The notes under the pieces: generated by a model
Seen by the model: only the letters and a program-made list of their open reading frames with translations
The model's database searches: none
Told to the model about the DNA's origin: nothing
Position numbers and translations under genes: made by a program
In this document: one piece after another, positions 1 through 6,041 of the stretch
Layout: every line of letters begins with the position of its first letter
How positions within the stretch are numbered: the first letter of the stretch is position 1
Origin: RGIG8709 sp045575975
GTDB lineage: Bacteria; Bacillota; Clostridia; Monoglobales; Monoglobaceae
Length of the DNA stretch: 6,792 nucleotides
Direction of reading: 5' to 3'
Assembly: GCA_045575975.1 (NCBI GenBank)
Contig: JAZNFO010000054.1
Span: 1-6,792 of the forward strand

Positions 1-1
1 C

Positions 2-30
2 ATTCTACCATAAATATTTTCATTTTTCAA
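2..30 (-). promoter_or_regulatory. Sigma-A-type promoter reading leftward out of the window
   Basis: On the minus strand, a -35 box TTGAAA (positions 30-25) is followed after exactly 17 bases by a -10 box TAGAAT (7-2). A TG dinucleotide (10-9) sits one base upstream of the -10, making it an extended -10. It lies just beyond the rlmD terminator, so it probably starts the next minus-strand transcription unit, which is outside the window. The match is seen directly; activity is inferred. Confidence 0.6.
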
Positions 31-34
31 TAGA

Positions 35-70
35 TAAATAAAATAAAGACGACAAATGCCGTCTTTATTT
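35..70 (-). terminator. Intrinsic terminator of the recR-queG-rlmD unit
   Basis: An 11-bp perfect stem (70-60 paired with 51-41; core AAAGACG/CGTCTTT) with an 8-base loop, followed on the minus strand by a T-rich run (TATTTATC). The stem begins inside the rlmD stop codon region, so transcription should end immediately after translation. The U-tract is interrupted by A, so strength is uncertain. Confidence 0.75.
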
Positions 71-1393
71 AGTTAGCAACGCCACTGTCTCCACATGAGA
101 TGTTCTTGGAAATAAATCCACCGGTTGAATTTCGCATACCTTATACCCGTTTTCTGTTAAATAAATCAAATCCCTTGCCAAAGTTGACGGTTTGCAGGAT
201 ATATATACAATTCTCTTTGTATTACTTTTAACAACCGTTTCAAGAAGCTTTAAGTCGCAACCTTTTCTTGGTGGATCAAGAATAACAACATCTGCATTGT
301 ATCCCTTTGCAAGTAATTTTGGAACAACTTTTTCTGCCGGTCCGCAAAAATATTCACAATTTTTGAGATTATTGATTTTGGCATTTTCCTCAGCATTTTT
401 AACTGCAGCATCAACAATTTCAACTCCAACAATTTTTTTAGCACCCGAGCCAATGTATTGTCCTATAGTTCCAATTCCGCAATATAAATCCCATACAGTA
501 TCAGTTTTTTTAATATCTGCTAAATTTGCTGCAACATCATATAAAACTTTCGTCTGTTCGTTGTTAACCTGATAAAATGAAAAGGCAGAAATTTTGAAAA
601 TTTTATCACCTACACTGTCGGTTATATAGTCTTTCCCCCACAATAGCTTCAGTTCATCGCCAAGTACAACATTTGTACGCTTTAAATTTATATTCTGCAT
701 AACAGAGCATATGGTTTCATCTACCATTCTCAGCATTTTAACAAGTTCATCTGCAAATTTTAATTTCTTTGTTCTCGTTACTATAACAACCATTGTTTCG
801 GTTTTGCCGGAACGAGTGTAAATATGTCTTATGCATCCAGTATCACTTTGTTCATCATAAGGTGAAATATTGTATTTATCCATCCACTCCCTGACGGTTT
901 TAATAATAATTTCTGTATTTTCAGCCTGAATAAGGCATTTATTCATATCAATAACTCTATGACTTTTGGAAGCATAAATTCCTATACCATCCTGTGAAAC
1001 AGGGAACTGAGATTTGTTTCTGTAATTAAATGTATTTTTTGCTCCAATAATATTTGAAACATTAAATCTGAGCTTAGAAATTTTTCTTATGCAATCATCA
1101 ACGAACTGCTTTTTGTACATTAATTCTTCTTCATAATCTACATTCTGGAAGCAACATCCTCCACATTTATAAAAAAATTCACAAGATGATTTTATTCTCC
1201 TTTCAGACGGCTTTACAATATCAAGAATTTTCCCTACTGAATAAGATTTCAGCACTTTTATAATAACAACACGAACAGTTTCACCAATAAGAGCAAAAGG
1301 TACAAAAACAACCATACCCTCTGCTCTTCCAACTCCATAACCTTCGTCTGATATACCCGATATTAATATTTCATATATATCATTCTTTTTCAT
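65..1393 (-). CDS. rlmD: 23S rRNA (uracil-C5)-methyltransferase, RlmD/RlmCD type
   Basis: This is a TrmA/RlmC/RlmD-family RNA methyltransferase that uses SAM to make 5-methyluridine, most likely in 23S rRNA. An N-terminal TRAM domain (about residues 4-60) is followed by the [4Fe-4S] cysteines C71, C77, C80 (C-x5-CGGC) and C153. The SAM-binding motif DLYCGIGTIG is at 302-311 and DPPRKG at 373-378. The catalytic nucleophile is C400 in YISCKPSTLARD, and the C-terminal general base is E435 in PRTSHVETVALL. At 442 aa the length is normal for the family. I start it at the ATG at 1393, not the ATG at 1399, because the GAGGA ribosome site abuts the latter. It overlaps the end of the QueG-like gene by 14 bases, so translation is probably coupled. 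Whether it modifies U1939, U747 or both (as B. subtilis RlmCD does) cannot be read from the sequence. Confidence 0.93.
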   Translation of the reverse strand: MKKNDIYEILISGISDEGYGVGRAEGMVVFVPFALIGETVRVVIIKVLKSYSVGKILDIVKPSERRIKSSCEFFYKCGGCCFQNVDYEEELMYKKQFVDDCIRKISKLRFNVSNIIGAKNTFNYRNKSQFPVSQDGIGIYASKSHRVIDMNKCLIQAENTEIIIKTVREWMDKYNISPYDEQSDTGCIRHIYTRSGKTETMVVIVTRTKKLKFADELVKMLRMVDETICSVMQNINLKRTNVVLGDELKLLWGKDYITDSVGDKIFKISAFSFYQVNNEQTKVLYDVAANLADIKKTDTVWDLYCGIGTIGQYIGSGAKKIVGVEIVDAAVKNAEENAKINNLKNCEYFCGPAEKVVPKLLAKGYNADVVILDPPRKGCDLKLLETVVKSNTKRIVYISCKPSTLARDLIYLTENGYKVCEIQPVDLFPRTSHVETVALLTK

Positions 1394-2147
1394 TAGCATT
1401 CCTCAAAATTTCAAGATTTCGTTTAATAACCTTTCCACCACGCCATGCAAAGGCATAATCTCCATATTTTCTTTTAAATTCTTTTTCCGAGATATTTTCT
1501 AAATCAGTAAAATTAAGCCAGCAAATCCTTTTTTCTAAAAATTCCGGTATAGCGGTGTTATAAAGTTTTTCATTATACGGGCAAACTACCTGGCATATAT
1601 CACAACCCCAGCACAGTCCGCCGGTAATTATAAACCTTTTCTCTGCCTCGGTCAAGTCACCTTTTCTTTGGGTTATATCTGACAAACACTCATATTTATT
1701 ATACCCCTTGCTAAGTGTTCCGGTTACACAGTTTTTTAAACATTTATTACATTCAAAACACTTAGTTAAGGTAGGACTGTCCTGTCCTATAGCTAAGTTA
1801 TGAATAACCTGTCCAATAAAGAAATAAGACCCATATTTTTCATTAATTAAAAGATTATTTTTACCATAAAAGCCAAGACCCGCCCTGAAGGCTGCATCTC
1901 TATCATTATATTCACCGTTATCACAGTGAATAATTACATTTTCTGCACCAACAGATTCAAGATATTCCTTTATAGGTACAAGTTTATCTTTAATAACCCT
2001 ATGATAATCTATGCTTCTTGCATATAAAGAAATATTCCCTTTTTCTTTAACATAATAGGGAAAAAGTGCAACAAAGGCATTTGAATTAAAGCCAAACACT
2101 TCTATACCCTGTTTTTTAGCTATATCAGATATTTTTTCTATTATCAT
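1380..2147 (-). CDS. queG: Minimal QueG-like double [4Fe-4S] protein (putative epoxyqueuosine reductase)
   Basis: QueG is a cobalamin- and Fe-S-dependent enzyme that reduces epoxyqueuosine to queuosine in tRNA. This 255-residue protein has the DUF1730-type core: YARSIDYHRV (42-51), D76, and RAGLGFYGKNNLLI (88-101). All eight ferredoxin-like cysteines are present: C130, C133, C136, C140, C154, C182, C185 and C189, in the typical CxxCxxCxxxC and GCDICQVVCPYN settings, with C140 followed by V where P is usual. Full-length QueG is around 350-390 aa; this one ends after an RNLEILRN segment, just where the C-terminal HEAT-like repeats would begin. It also lacks about 45 residues of the usual N-terminal region. 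Its ATG overlaps the recR stop as ATGA and has no clear Shine-Dalgarno, suggesting translational coupling. Family membership is clear; queuosine function is less certain because the tRNA-binding repeats are missing. Confidence 0.75.
   Translation of the reverse strand: MIIEKISDIAKKQGIEVFGFNSNAFVALFPYYVKEKGNISLYARSIDYHRVIKDKLVPIKEYLESVGAENVIIHCDNGEYNDRDAAFRAGLGFYGKNNLLINEKYGSYFFIGQVIHNLAIGQDSPTLTKCFECNKCLKNCVTGTLSKGYNKYECLSDITQRKGDLTEAEKRFIITGGLCWGCDICQVVCPYNEKLYNTAIPEFLEKRICWLNFTDLENISEKEFKRKYGDYAFAWRGGKVIKRNLEILRNANEKE
1400..1404 (-). promoter_or_regulatory. Ribosome binding site that fixes the rlmD start
   Basis: GAGGA on the minus strand directly touches the upstream ATG (1399-1397), leaving no spacer, but lies 6 bases from the ATG at 1393-1391. 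The second ATG is therefore the likely start and the protein is two residues shorter than the longest reading. The site lies inside the 3' end of the QueG-like gene. Confidence 0.7.
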
Positions 2148-2743
2148 ATTTCAACACGCCATTCAAGAGCTTTTGAAAGGGTTACTTCATCTGCAAATTC
2201 AAGTTCTCCGCCCACAGGAACACCATGGGCTATCCTTGTTACCTTAACACCAAAAGGTTTTATAAGCTTTGAAATATACATAGCCGTTGTTTCACCTTCA
2301 AGATTTGGATTAGTTGCCATAATAACCTCTTTTACATCACCTGAGGATATTCTTGCTACAAGCTCCTTTATTTTAATATCATCAGGACCAACATTATCCA
2401 TTGGAGAAATTGCACCATGAAGAACATGATAAACTCCTTTAAATTCGTTCGTCTTTTCCATTTGCAAAACATCCCTTGGACTTTCTGCAACACAAATAAT
2501 ACTCTTATCCCTTACCGGATTTCTGCAAATTGAACACACATCATCGTCAGACAAATTTTGACACACACTACAGTAACAGGTATTCTTTTTTGCAGATACA
2601 AGTGCATCAGCAAATTTCTGTGCTTTTTCTACTGGTTGGTTTAAAATATAATAAGCAAGTCTATGTGCAGTTTTACTGCCTATCCCTGGAAGTTTTTCAA
2701 ATTCCTCTATTAAATTTTGAAGTGGTCCAACATAATAATCCAT
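2144..2743 (-). CDS. recR: Recombination protein RecR
   Basis: RecR is a ring-forming DNA-binding protein that works with RecO (and RecF) to load RecA onto gapped single-stranded DNA. The 199 residues match the family length. An N-terminal helix-hairpin-helix (about 8-30, LPGIGSKTAHRLA) precedes a four-cysteine zinc finger (C58, C61, C70, C73; CSVCQNL...CSIC). A Toprim domain follows (about 80-175), with E87 in VAESPRDV and the ATNPNLEGE motif, and then the C-terminal signature AHGVPVGGELEFADEVTLSKALE (172-194). A GAGGG ribosome site lies 9 bases upstream of the ATG. It is first in a packed block with the QueG-like and rlmD genes (4-base overlap with the former). I see no convincing promoter in the 69 bases between it and the upstream gene, so it may depend on read-through of the hairpin there. 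dnaX, the common neighbour of recR in Firmicutes, is not upstream. Confidence 0.97.
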   Translation of the reverse strand: MDYYVGPLQNLIEEFEKLPGIGSKTAHRLAYYILNQPVEKAQKFADALVSAKKNTCYCSVCQNLSDDDVCSICRNPVRDKSIICVAESPRDVLQMEKTNEFKGVYHVLHGAISPMDNVGPDDIKIKELVARISSGDVKEVIMATNPNLEGETTAMYISKLIKPFGVKVTRIAHGVPVGGELEFADEVTLSKALEWRVEI

Positions 2744-2764
2744 AATATAAATCCCTCTTTAAAT

Positions 2765-2807
2765 ATAAAAATGACTGTAACAACATTTATATTTTGTCAC
2801 AGCCATT
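2765..2807 (-). terminator. Hairpin terminator after the pncB-prs unit
   Basis: On the minus strand a 14-bp stem (2807-2794 with 2783-2770, two G-U pairs, sequence AATGGCTGTGACAA and its partner) encloses a 10-base loop and is followed by TTTTATATTT. It begins 5 bases after the stop of the secreted-protein gene. The trailing T-run is only on the minus strand, so it acts leftward. It sits directly upstream of recR and could also attenuate read-through into it. Confidence 0.85.
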
Positions 2808-2812
2808 AAAAA

Positions 2813-3265
2813 TCATTTATCAAGCATAACAGTTCCGGTTATATGGTCATAACCAACTTTATACCCTATTGCCTCTGCAAGAAATCTGATAGGCACATAA
2901 GTTCTTCCCTCTTCGGCAATTAATAATGGAGTAACATCCATTGTAATCTTCTTTGATTGCTCATTTTTTCCTCTGAACAAAAGCACAGGACTTCCAACCT
3001 GCATAACAAAAACATCACCATCACCGGATCTACCAAGGACAACCTTATCTTCATCATCCCATGATACATCATAATGAAAATATTCAAGCACATATCTGAC
3101 AGGCACAAAAGTTCTATCAGAATATGCTTTTATACTTCCCATATCTTCAGGGATTTCAGATAATTCTCCATTTATCAGAATACTGCTTGGCCCAACTGAA
3201 AAACAATCAAAACTAAAAGAAAAGATTAATATAAAAACCGTTATACAAAGTAATGCCCTTTTCAT
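2813..3265 (-). CDS. Small secreted protein with copper-amine-oxidase N-like repeats
   Basis: The 150-residue protein starts with a Sec-type signal peptide (K2, R3, hydrophobic stretch about 5-19, likely cut near S23). There is no proper lipobox at C21. The mature part carries two copies of the beta-alpha motif of the copper amine oxidase N-terminal-like family (Pfam Cu_amine_oxidN1): RTFVPVRYVLEYFHYDVSWD (51-70) and RTYVPIRFLAEAIGYKVGYD (121-140). In Firmicutes this domain is usually a cell-surface or wall-associated module with no oxidase activity; no catalytic domain or wall anchor follows it here. It starts 16 bases after the prs stop, with AGGTGA 5 bases before the ATG, and ends at a hairpin terminator. 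It is therefore the last gene of the pncB-prs unit. What it does there is unknown. Confidence 0.85.
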   Translation of the reverse strand: MKRALLCITVFILIFSFSFDCFSVGPSSILINGELSEIPEDMGSIKAYSDRTFVPVRYVLEYFHYDVSWDDEDKVVLGRSGDGDVFVMQVGSPVLLFRGKNEQSKKITMDVTPLLIAEEGRTYVPIRFLAEAIGYKVGYDHITGTVMLDK

Positions 3266-3281
3266 TTATATCACCTGAAGC

Positions 3282-4409
3282 TTATTCATTTTTATATTTT
3301 TCAAGAATATTTTTAATTCTTGAAATAGGATTAAGAAGATCACTTATTGAATGTTCAGCATTAAGTTCGCTGATAAGAAGAGCAACATATTTTGACATAT
3401 CAACTCTGTGATACCAGGGTTTTTCCAAAAGCTCCGGTTTTGCATAAATAAGATTTGTTGTGAATACACCGTCAATAATGTTATCTTCATAAGCTTTATC
3501 AAATCTGTCAAATCCCTCTGTAAATAAACCAAATGTAGAGAATACAAAAACTCTGGAAGCTTTTCTCTTTTTAAGTTCCTTTGAAACATCAATCATTGAA
3601 TCTCCTGATGCAATCATATCATCAACAACAATAATATTCTTACCCTCAACAGAAGAGCCAAGAAATTCATGAGCTACAATAGGATTTTTCCCATCAATAA
3701 CGGTTGAATAATCACGCCTCTTATAGAACATACCAAGTTCCATTCCAAGAACAGACGAATAATACATACATCTTGACATAGCACCTTCATCAGGTGACAC
3801 AATCATTGTTTTATCCTTGTTCAAAATAATATCTTTATCAAATTTTAAACAAGCTTTTATCATTTGATATGTAGGCTGAATATTTTCAAAACTCTTCAAA
3901 GGAATAGCATTCTGAACACGGGGGTCATGTGCATCAAAAGTGATTATATTTGATACACCCATATTAACAAGTTCCTGAAGACACACAGCACAGTCAAGGG
4001 ATTCTCTTGATTGTCTCTTATGTTGTCTACCTTCGTAAAGCATTGGCATGATAACAGTAATCCTCTTTGCCTTACCTCCAATTGCAGAGATAACACGCTT
4101 TAAATCCTGAAAATGGTCATCTGGACTCATAGGAACATCCATTCCATACATTTTGTATGTTACACCATAGTTAAACACATCCACTACAATATAAACATCA
4201 TAAGTTCTTGCTGAATGAAGAAGTGTTGCTTTTGCTTCTCCTGTACCAAAACGATTTGTTTTTATAGGGAGTAAAAACGAACCTAAGTTCTGAATATCAT
4301 CATTAAAGTTTTTGAGATGATAGTCCACTCTGCTGCAAAAATCCTCACAGCCGTTCATTCCAATAACTCCAAGTCTTCCAAGATTGTAGGATTCAATTGT
4401 TGATTTCAT
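3282..4409 (-). CDS. prs: Ribose-phosphate pyrophosphokinase (PRPP synthetase), long divergent form
   Basis: The enzyme transfers pyrophosphate from ATP to ribose 5-phosphate, giving PRPP for nucleotide, histidine, tryptophan and NAD synthesis. Family landmarks appear in order: RFGTGE (53-58, for the usual RFxDGE), the flexible-loop arginines in GRQHKRQSRES (127-137, for RQDRKxxxREP), FDAHD (158-162, with the metal-binding D-x-H), SPDEG (205-209), the catalytic KRR (230-232) and the PRPP loop VVDDMIASGDS (261-271). At 375 residues it is about 60 longer than the usual 310-320, with extra sequence near 78-100 and at the C-terminus. The PRPP loop lacks the usual DTAGT, reading ASGDS instead. A strong AAAGGAG site lies 7 bases from the ATG. 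It starts 21 bases after the pncB stop and is surely cotranscribed with it, so PRPP supply to nicotinate salvage is its likely role. Whether it is the cell's only Prs is unknown. Confidence 0.88.
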   Translation of the reverse strand: MKSTIESYNLGRLGVIGMNGCEDFCSRVDYHLKNFNDDIQNLGSFLLPIKTNRFGTGEAKATLLHSARTYDVYIVVDVFNYGVTYKMYGMDVPMSPDDHFQDLKRVISAIGGKAKRITVIMPMLYEGRQHKRQSRESLDCAVCLQELVNMGVSNIITFDAHDPRVQNAIPLKSFENIQPTYQMIKACLKFDKDIILNKDKTMIVSPDEGAMSRCMYYSSVLGMELGMFYKRRDYSTVIDGKNPIVAHEFLGSSVEGKNIIVVDDMIASGDSMIDVSKELKKRKASRVFVFSTFGLFTEGFDRFDKAYEDNIIDGVFTTNLIYAKPELLEKPWYHRVDMSKYVALLISELNAEHSISDLLNPISRIKNILEKYKNE

Positions 4410-4430
4410 ATGTGTTCTCCTTTGAAAAAA

Positions 4431-5858
4431 TTATTTGTTTTCTGATAAAAGCTTATATTTTATATCCCATAATTTCTGAGATAAATCAACATAGTAAATA
4501 TGTGGATTTTCAAATCTTTTAACTTCATCCCAGATTTTATCAAGTTCTTCCTTACAATATGCCTTAATATCACTGAGTTTGGGCGATTCATAAACACATT
4601 TTCCAGCCTCAAAAATAGGAACAAGCAACTTTCTTGCTGTGAAATTCTTAACCGTTTTTCTTTTCCATGTGTGTTCAGGATCGAATAAAACATATTCTTC
4701 ATTTTCATTTATTTCTTCATCATGTAGTGCTATGACATCGGCAATAGCCTGTCCCGTTTCATTAGAAAAAAGTCTGTATAGGGTTTTGAAACACGGGATT
4801 GTTATCTTTGCAACATTCTCACTTATTTTTATCTTTGGAATTATTTCACCGTTGTTCTCTATAGCAGAAAGCTTATAAACACCGCCGAAAACGGGTTCAG
4901 ACTTTGAAGTTATAAGTCTTTCACCAACACCAAAGGAATCGACCTTTGCCCCTTGCTTCAAAATTCCCTGGATAATATATTCGTCAAGTGAATTTGATAT
5001 AACAATGGAAACATCCGGATATCCCGCATCATCAAGCATTTTTCTTGTTTTTTTAGTAAGATAAGTGATATCACCACTATCAATTCTGACGCCCTTAGGA
5101 CGAACTCCCAAAGGCTTTAAAACTTCATCAAAAACTTTTATAGCATTAGGAATACCTGATTTTAAAACATTATAGGTGTCAACTAATAATGTACAATTTT
5201 CAGGATATGAACGGGCATAAGCTTCAAACGCTTCGTATTCGGAGTCAAATGACTGCACCCAACTATGAGCCATTGTTCCCAGTGCGGGAATATCAAACAT
5301 TCTGTCCGAAATGGTACACGCTGTACCTACCGCACCGCCTATATAAGCAGCTCTTGCACCATAAATTGCGCCGTCTCCGCCCTGAGCACGACGAGAACCA
5401 AATTCCATAACAGGTCTGCCCTCTGCGGCTCTCACAATTCGGCTTGTTTTTGTTGCAATAAGACTTTGATGATTTATAGTTAGAAGAACCATTGTTTCAA
5501 TAAACTGGGCCTGAATAAGCGGACCTCTGACAACAACAATGGGTTCTCCAGGAAAAATCGGTGTTCCTTCGGGAATAGCCCAGACATCACAAGAAAACTC
5601 AAAGTTTTTCAAATATTCAATAAACTTTTCATTAAAAATTTTCTTTGATTTCAAATATTCAATATCTTCTTCATTAAACTTAAGGTTTTTAAGGTAATCA
5701 ATAACCTGTTCAACCCCAGCCATAATAGCATATCCGCCATCATCAGGCACTCTTCTGAAAAACATATCAAAATATGCAATTTTCTCATGCATACCATTTT
5801 CAAAATAACCGTTTGCCATAGTTATTTCATAAAAATCAGTCAACATAGTATAATTCAT
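4431..5858 (-). CDS. pncB: Nicotinate phosphoribosyltransferase
   Basis: The enzyme joins nicotinate and PRPP, with ATP hydrolysis, to form nicotinate mononucleotide, the committed step of NAD salvage from nicotinate (Preiss-Handler pathway), in the cytosol. The 475 residues fit the family. Visible landmarks are the N-terminal MLTDFYEITMANGYF (4-18), DVWAIPEGTPIFPGEP (91-106), EFGSRRAQGGDGA (152-164), the phosphorylated catalytic histidine H198 in GTMAHSWVQSF (194-204), RIDSGD (258-263), and the phosphate-binding DSFGVGERLITSKSEPVFGG (307-326). I start at the ATG at 5858, with GGAG 9 bases upstream; a TTG at 5867 would add three residues but touches that site. It is first in the unit with prs and the secreted protein, behind an extended -10 promoter. 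The substrate is called nicotinate rather than nicotinamide from overall resemblance. Confidence 0.95.
   Translation of the reverse strand: MNYTMLTDFYEITMANGYFENGMHEKIAYFDMFFRRVPDDGGYAIMAGVEQVIDYLKNLKFNEEDIEYLKSKKIFNEKFIEYLKNFEFSCDVWAIPEGTPIFPGEPIVVVRGPLIQAQFIETMVLLTINHQSLIATKTSRIVRAAEGRPVMEFGSRRAQGGDGAIYGARAAYIGGAVGTACTISDRMFDIPALGTMAHSWVQSFDSEYEAFEAYARSYPENCTLLVDTYNVLKSGIPNAIKVFDEVLKPLGVRPKGVRIDSGDITYLTKKTRKMLDDAGYPDVSIVISNSLDEYIIQGILKQGAKVDSFGVGERLITSKSEPVFGGVYKLSAIENNGEIIPKIKISENVAKITIPCFKTLYRLFSNETGQAIADVIALHDEEINENEEYVLFDPEHTWKRKTVKNFTARKLLVPIFEAGKCVYESPKLSDIKAYCKEELDKIWDEVKRFENPHIYYVDLSQKLWDIKYKLLSENK
5609..5678 (-). repeat. Imperfect direct repeat inside pncB
   Basis: Two 28-base copies (5609-5636 and 5651-5678), differing at 4 positions, lie 42 bases apart in frame. 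They encode FNEKFIEYLK and FNEEDIEYLK, a duplicated helical motif about 14 residues apart. The family commonly has a similar paired motif here, so this is probably an ancestral protein feature and not a recent duplication. Confidence 0.6.
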
Positions 5859-5867
5859 ATATATCAA

Positions 5868-5871
5868 CTCC
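5868..5871 (-). promoter_or_regulatory. Ribosome binding site that fixes the pncB start
   Basis: GGAG on the minus strand lies 9 bases before the ATG at 5858-5856 but directly abuts the in-frame TTG at 5867-5865. Spacing therefore favours the ATG, giving a 475-residue protein beginning MNYTMLTDFYE. Confidence 0.7.
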
Positions 5872-5895
5872 GTATTAACTCTTTGGCTCTATTTT

Positions 5896-5924
5896 ATTAT
5901 AACAAAACAAATTTAAAAATACAA
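5896..5924 (-). promoter_or_regulatory. Promoter of the pncB-prs unit
   Basis: A consensus -10 TATAAT (5901-5896) is preceded by TG one base upstream (5904-5903), an extended -10. After a 17-base spacer the -35 reads TTGTAT (5924-5919), which matches the consensus only in TTG; the extended -10 would compensate. Transcription should begin near 5889, giving a leader of about 30 bases, too short for a riboswitch. Confidence 0.75.
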
Positions 5925-5931
5925 GTATTTT
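5916..5931. promoter_or_regulatory. Palindrome over the pncB -35 box, candidate operator
   Basis: AAAATAC-AA-GTATTTT is a perfect 7-bp inverted repeat around a 2-base centre, and it covers the -35 element (5919-5924). A repressor bound here would block RNA polymerase. The symmetry is seen directly; the operator role is inferred. It does not match any regulator site that I can confidently name, and short AT-rich palindromes can arise by chance. Confidence 0.4.
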
Positions 5932-5956
5932 AATTTTATTTAATATACATTAACTC

Positions 5957-5997
5957 ATTTTCGACAATTTCTACAAAATATAATTAATTTTGACAAT
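5957..5997. repeat. Pair of near-identical direct repeats upstream of pncB
   Basis: ATTTTCGACAAT (5957-5968) and ATTTTGACAAT (5987-5997) differ by one inserted C and start 30 bases apart, close to three helical turns. They lie between the permease terminator and the pncB promoter. They may be a protein-binding pair or chance in AT-rich DNA. Confidence 0.3.
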
Positions 5998-6012
5998 AAA
6001 TATTTAAACATT

Positions 6013-6041
6013 TTAAAAACCGTCTCTAAAAAGAAACGGTT
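6013..6041 (-). terminator. Intrinsic terminator of the permease gene
   Basis: On the minus strand AACCGTTTC (6041-6033) pairs with GAGACGGTT (6026-6018), a 9-bp stem with one G-U pair and the loop TTTTTA. A T-run follows. The stem starts within the permease stop codon (6042-6040). It separates the permease transcript from the pncB promoter. Confidence 0.85.

Noticed and set aside
192..572. Plus-strand open frame of 126 codons opposite rlmD
   Set aside because: It lies wholly inside rlmD, has no ribosome site and resembles no family; rlmD's motifs fully explain the region.
1380..2147. Simple ferredoxin or truncated pseudogene instead of a QueG relative
   Set aside because: The DUF1730 core motifs are present besides all eight cysteines, the frame is intact, and its start and stop are neatly coupled to both neighbours.
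3197..3211. Lipobox at C21 of the secreted protein
   Set aside because: The residues before C21 (SFD) do not fit the L-[AS]-[GA]-C pattern, so ordinary signal peptidase cleavage is more likely.
5189..5483. Overlapping plus-strand open frames opposite pncB
   Set aside because: They are antisense to the conserved catalytic part of pncB and show low-complexity, compositionally odd translations without ribosome sites.
5868..5895. Riboswitch in the pncB leader
   Set aside because: The predicted leader is only about 30 bases and has no stable structure, too short for an NAD+ or other known riboswitch.
5990..6018. Plus-strand TTGACA followed 17 bases later by TTAAAA, as a rightward promoter
   Set aside because: The -10 is poor and no plus-strand gene lies downstream; the sequence runs straight into the permease terminator and coding region read from the other strand.
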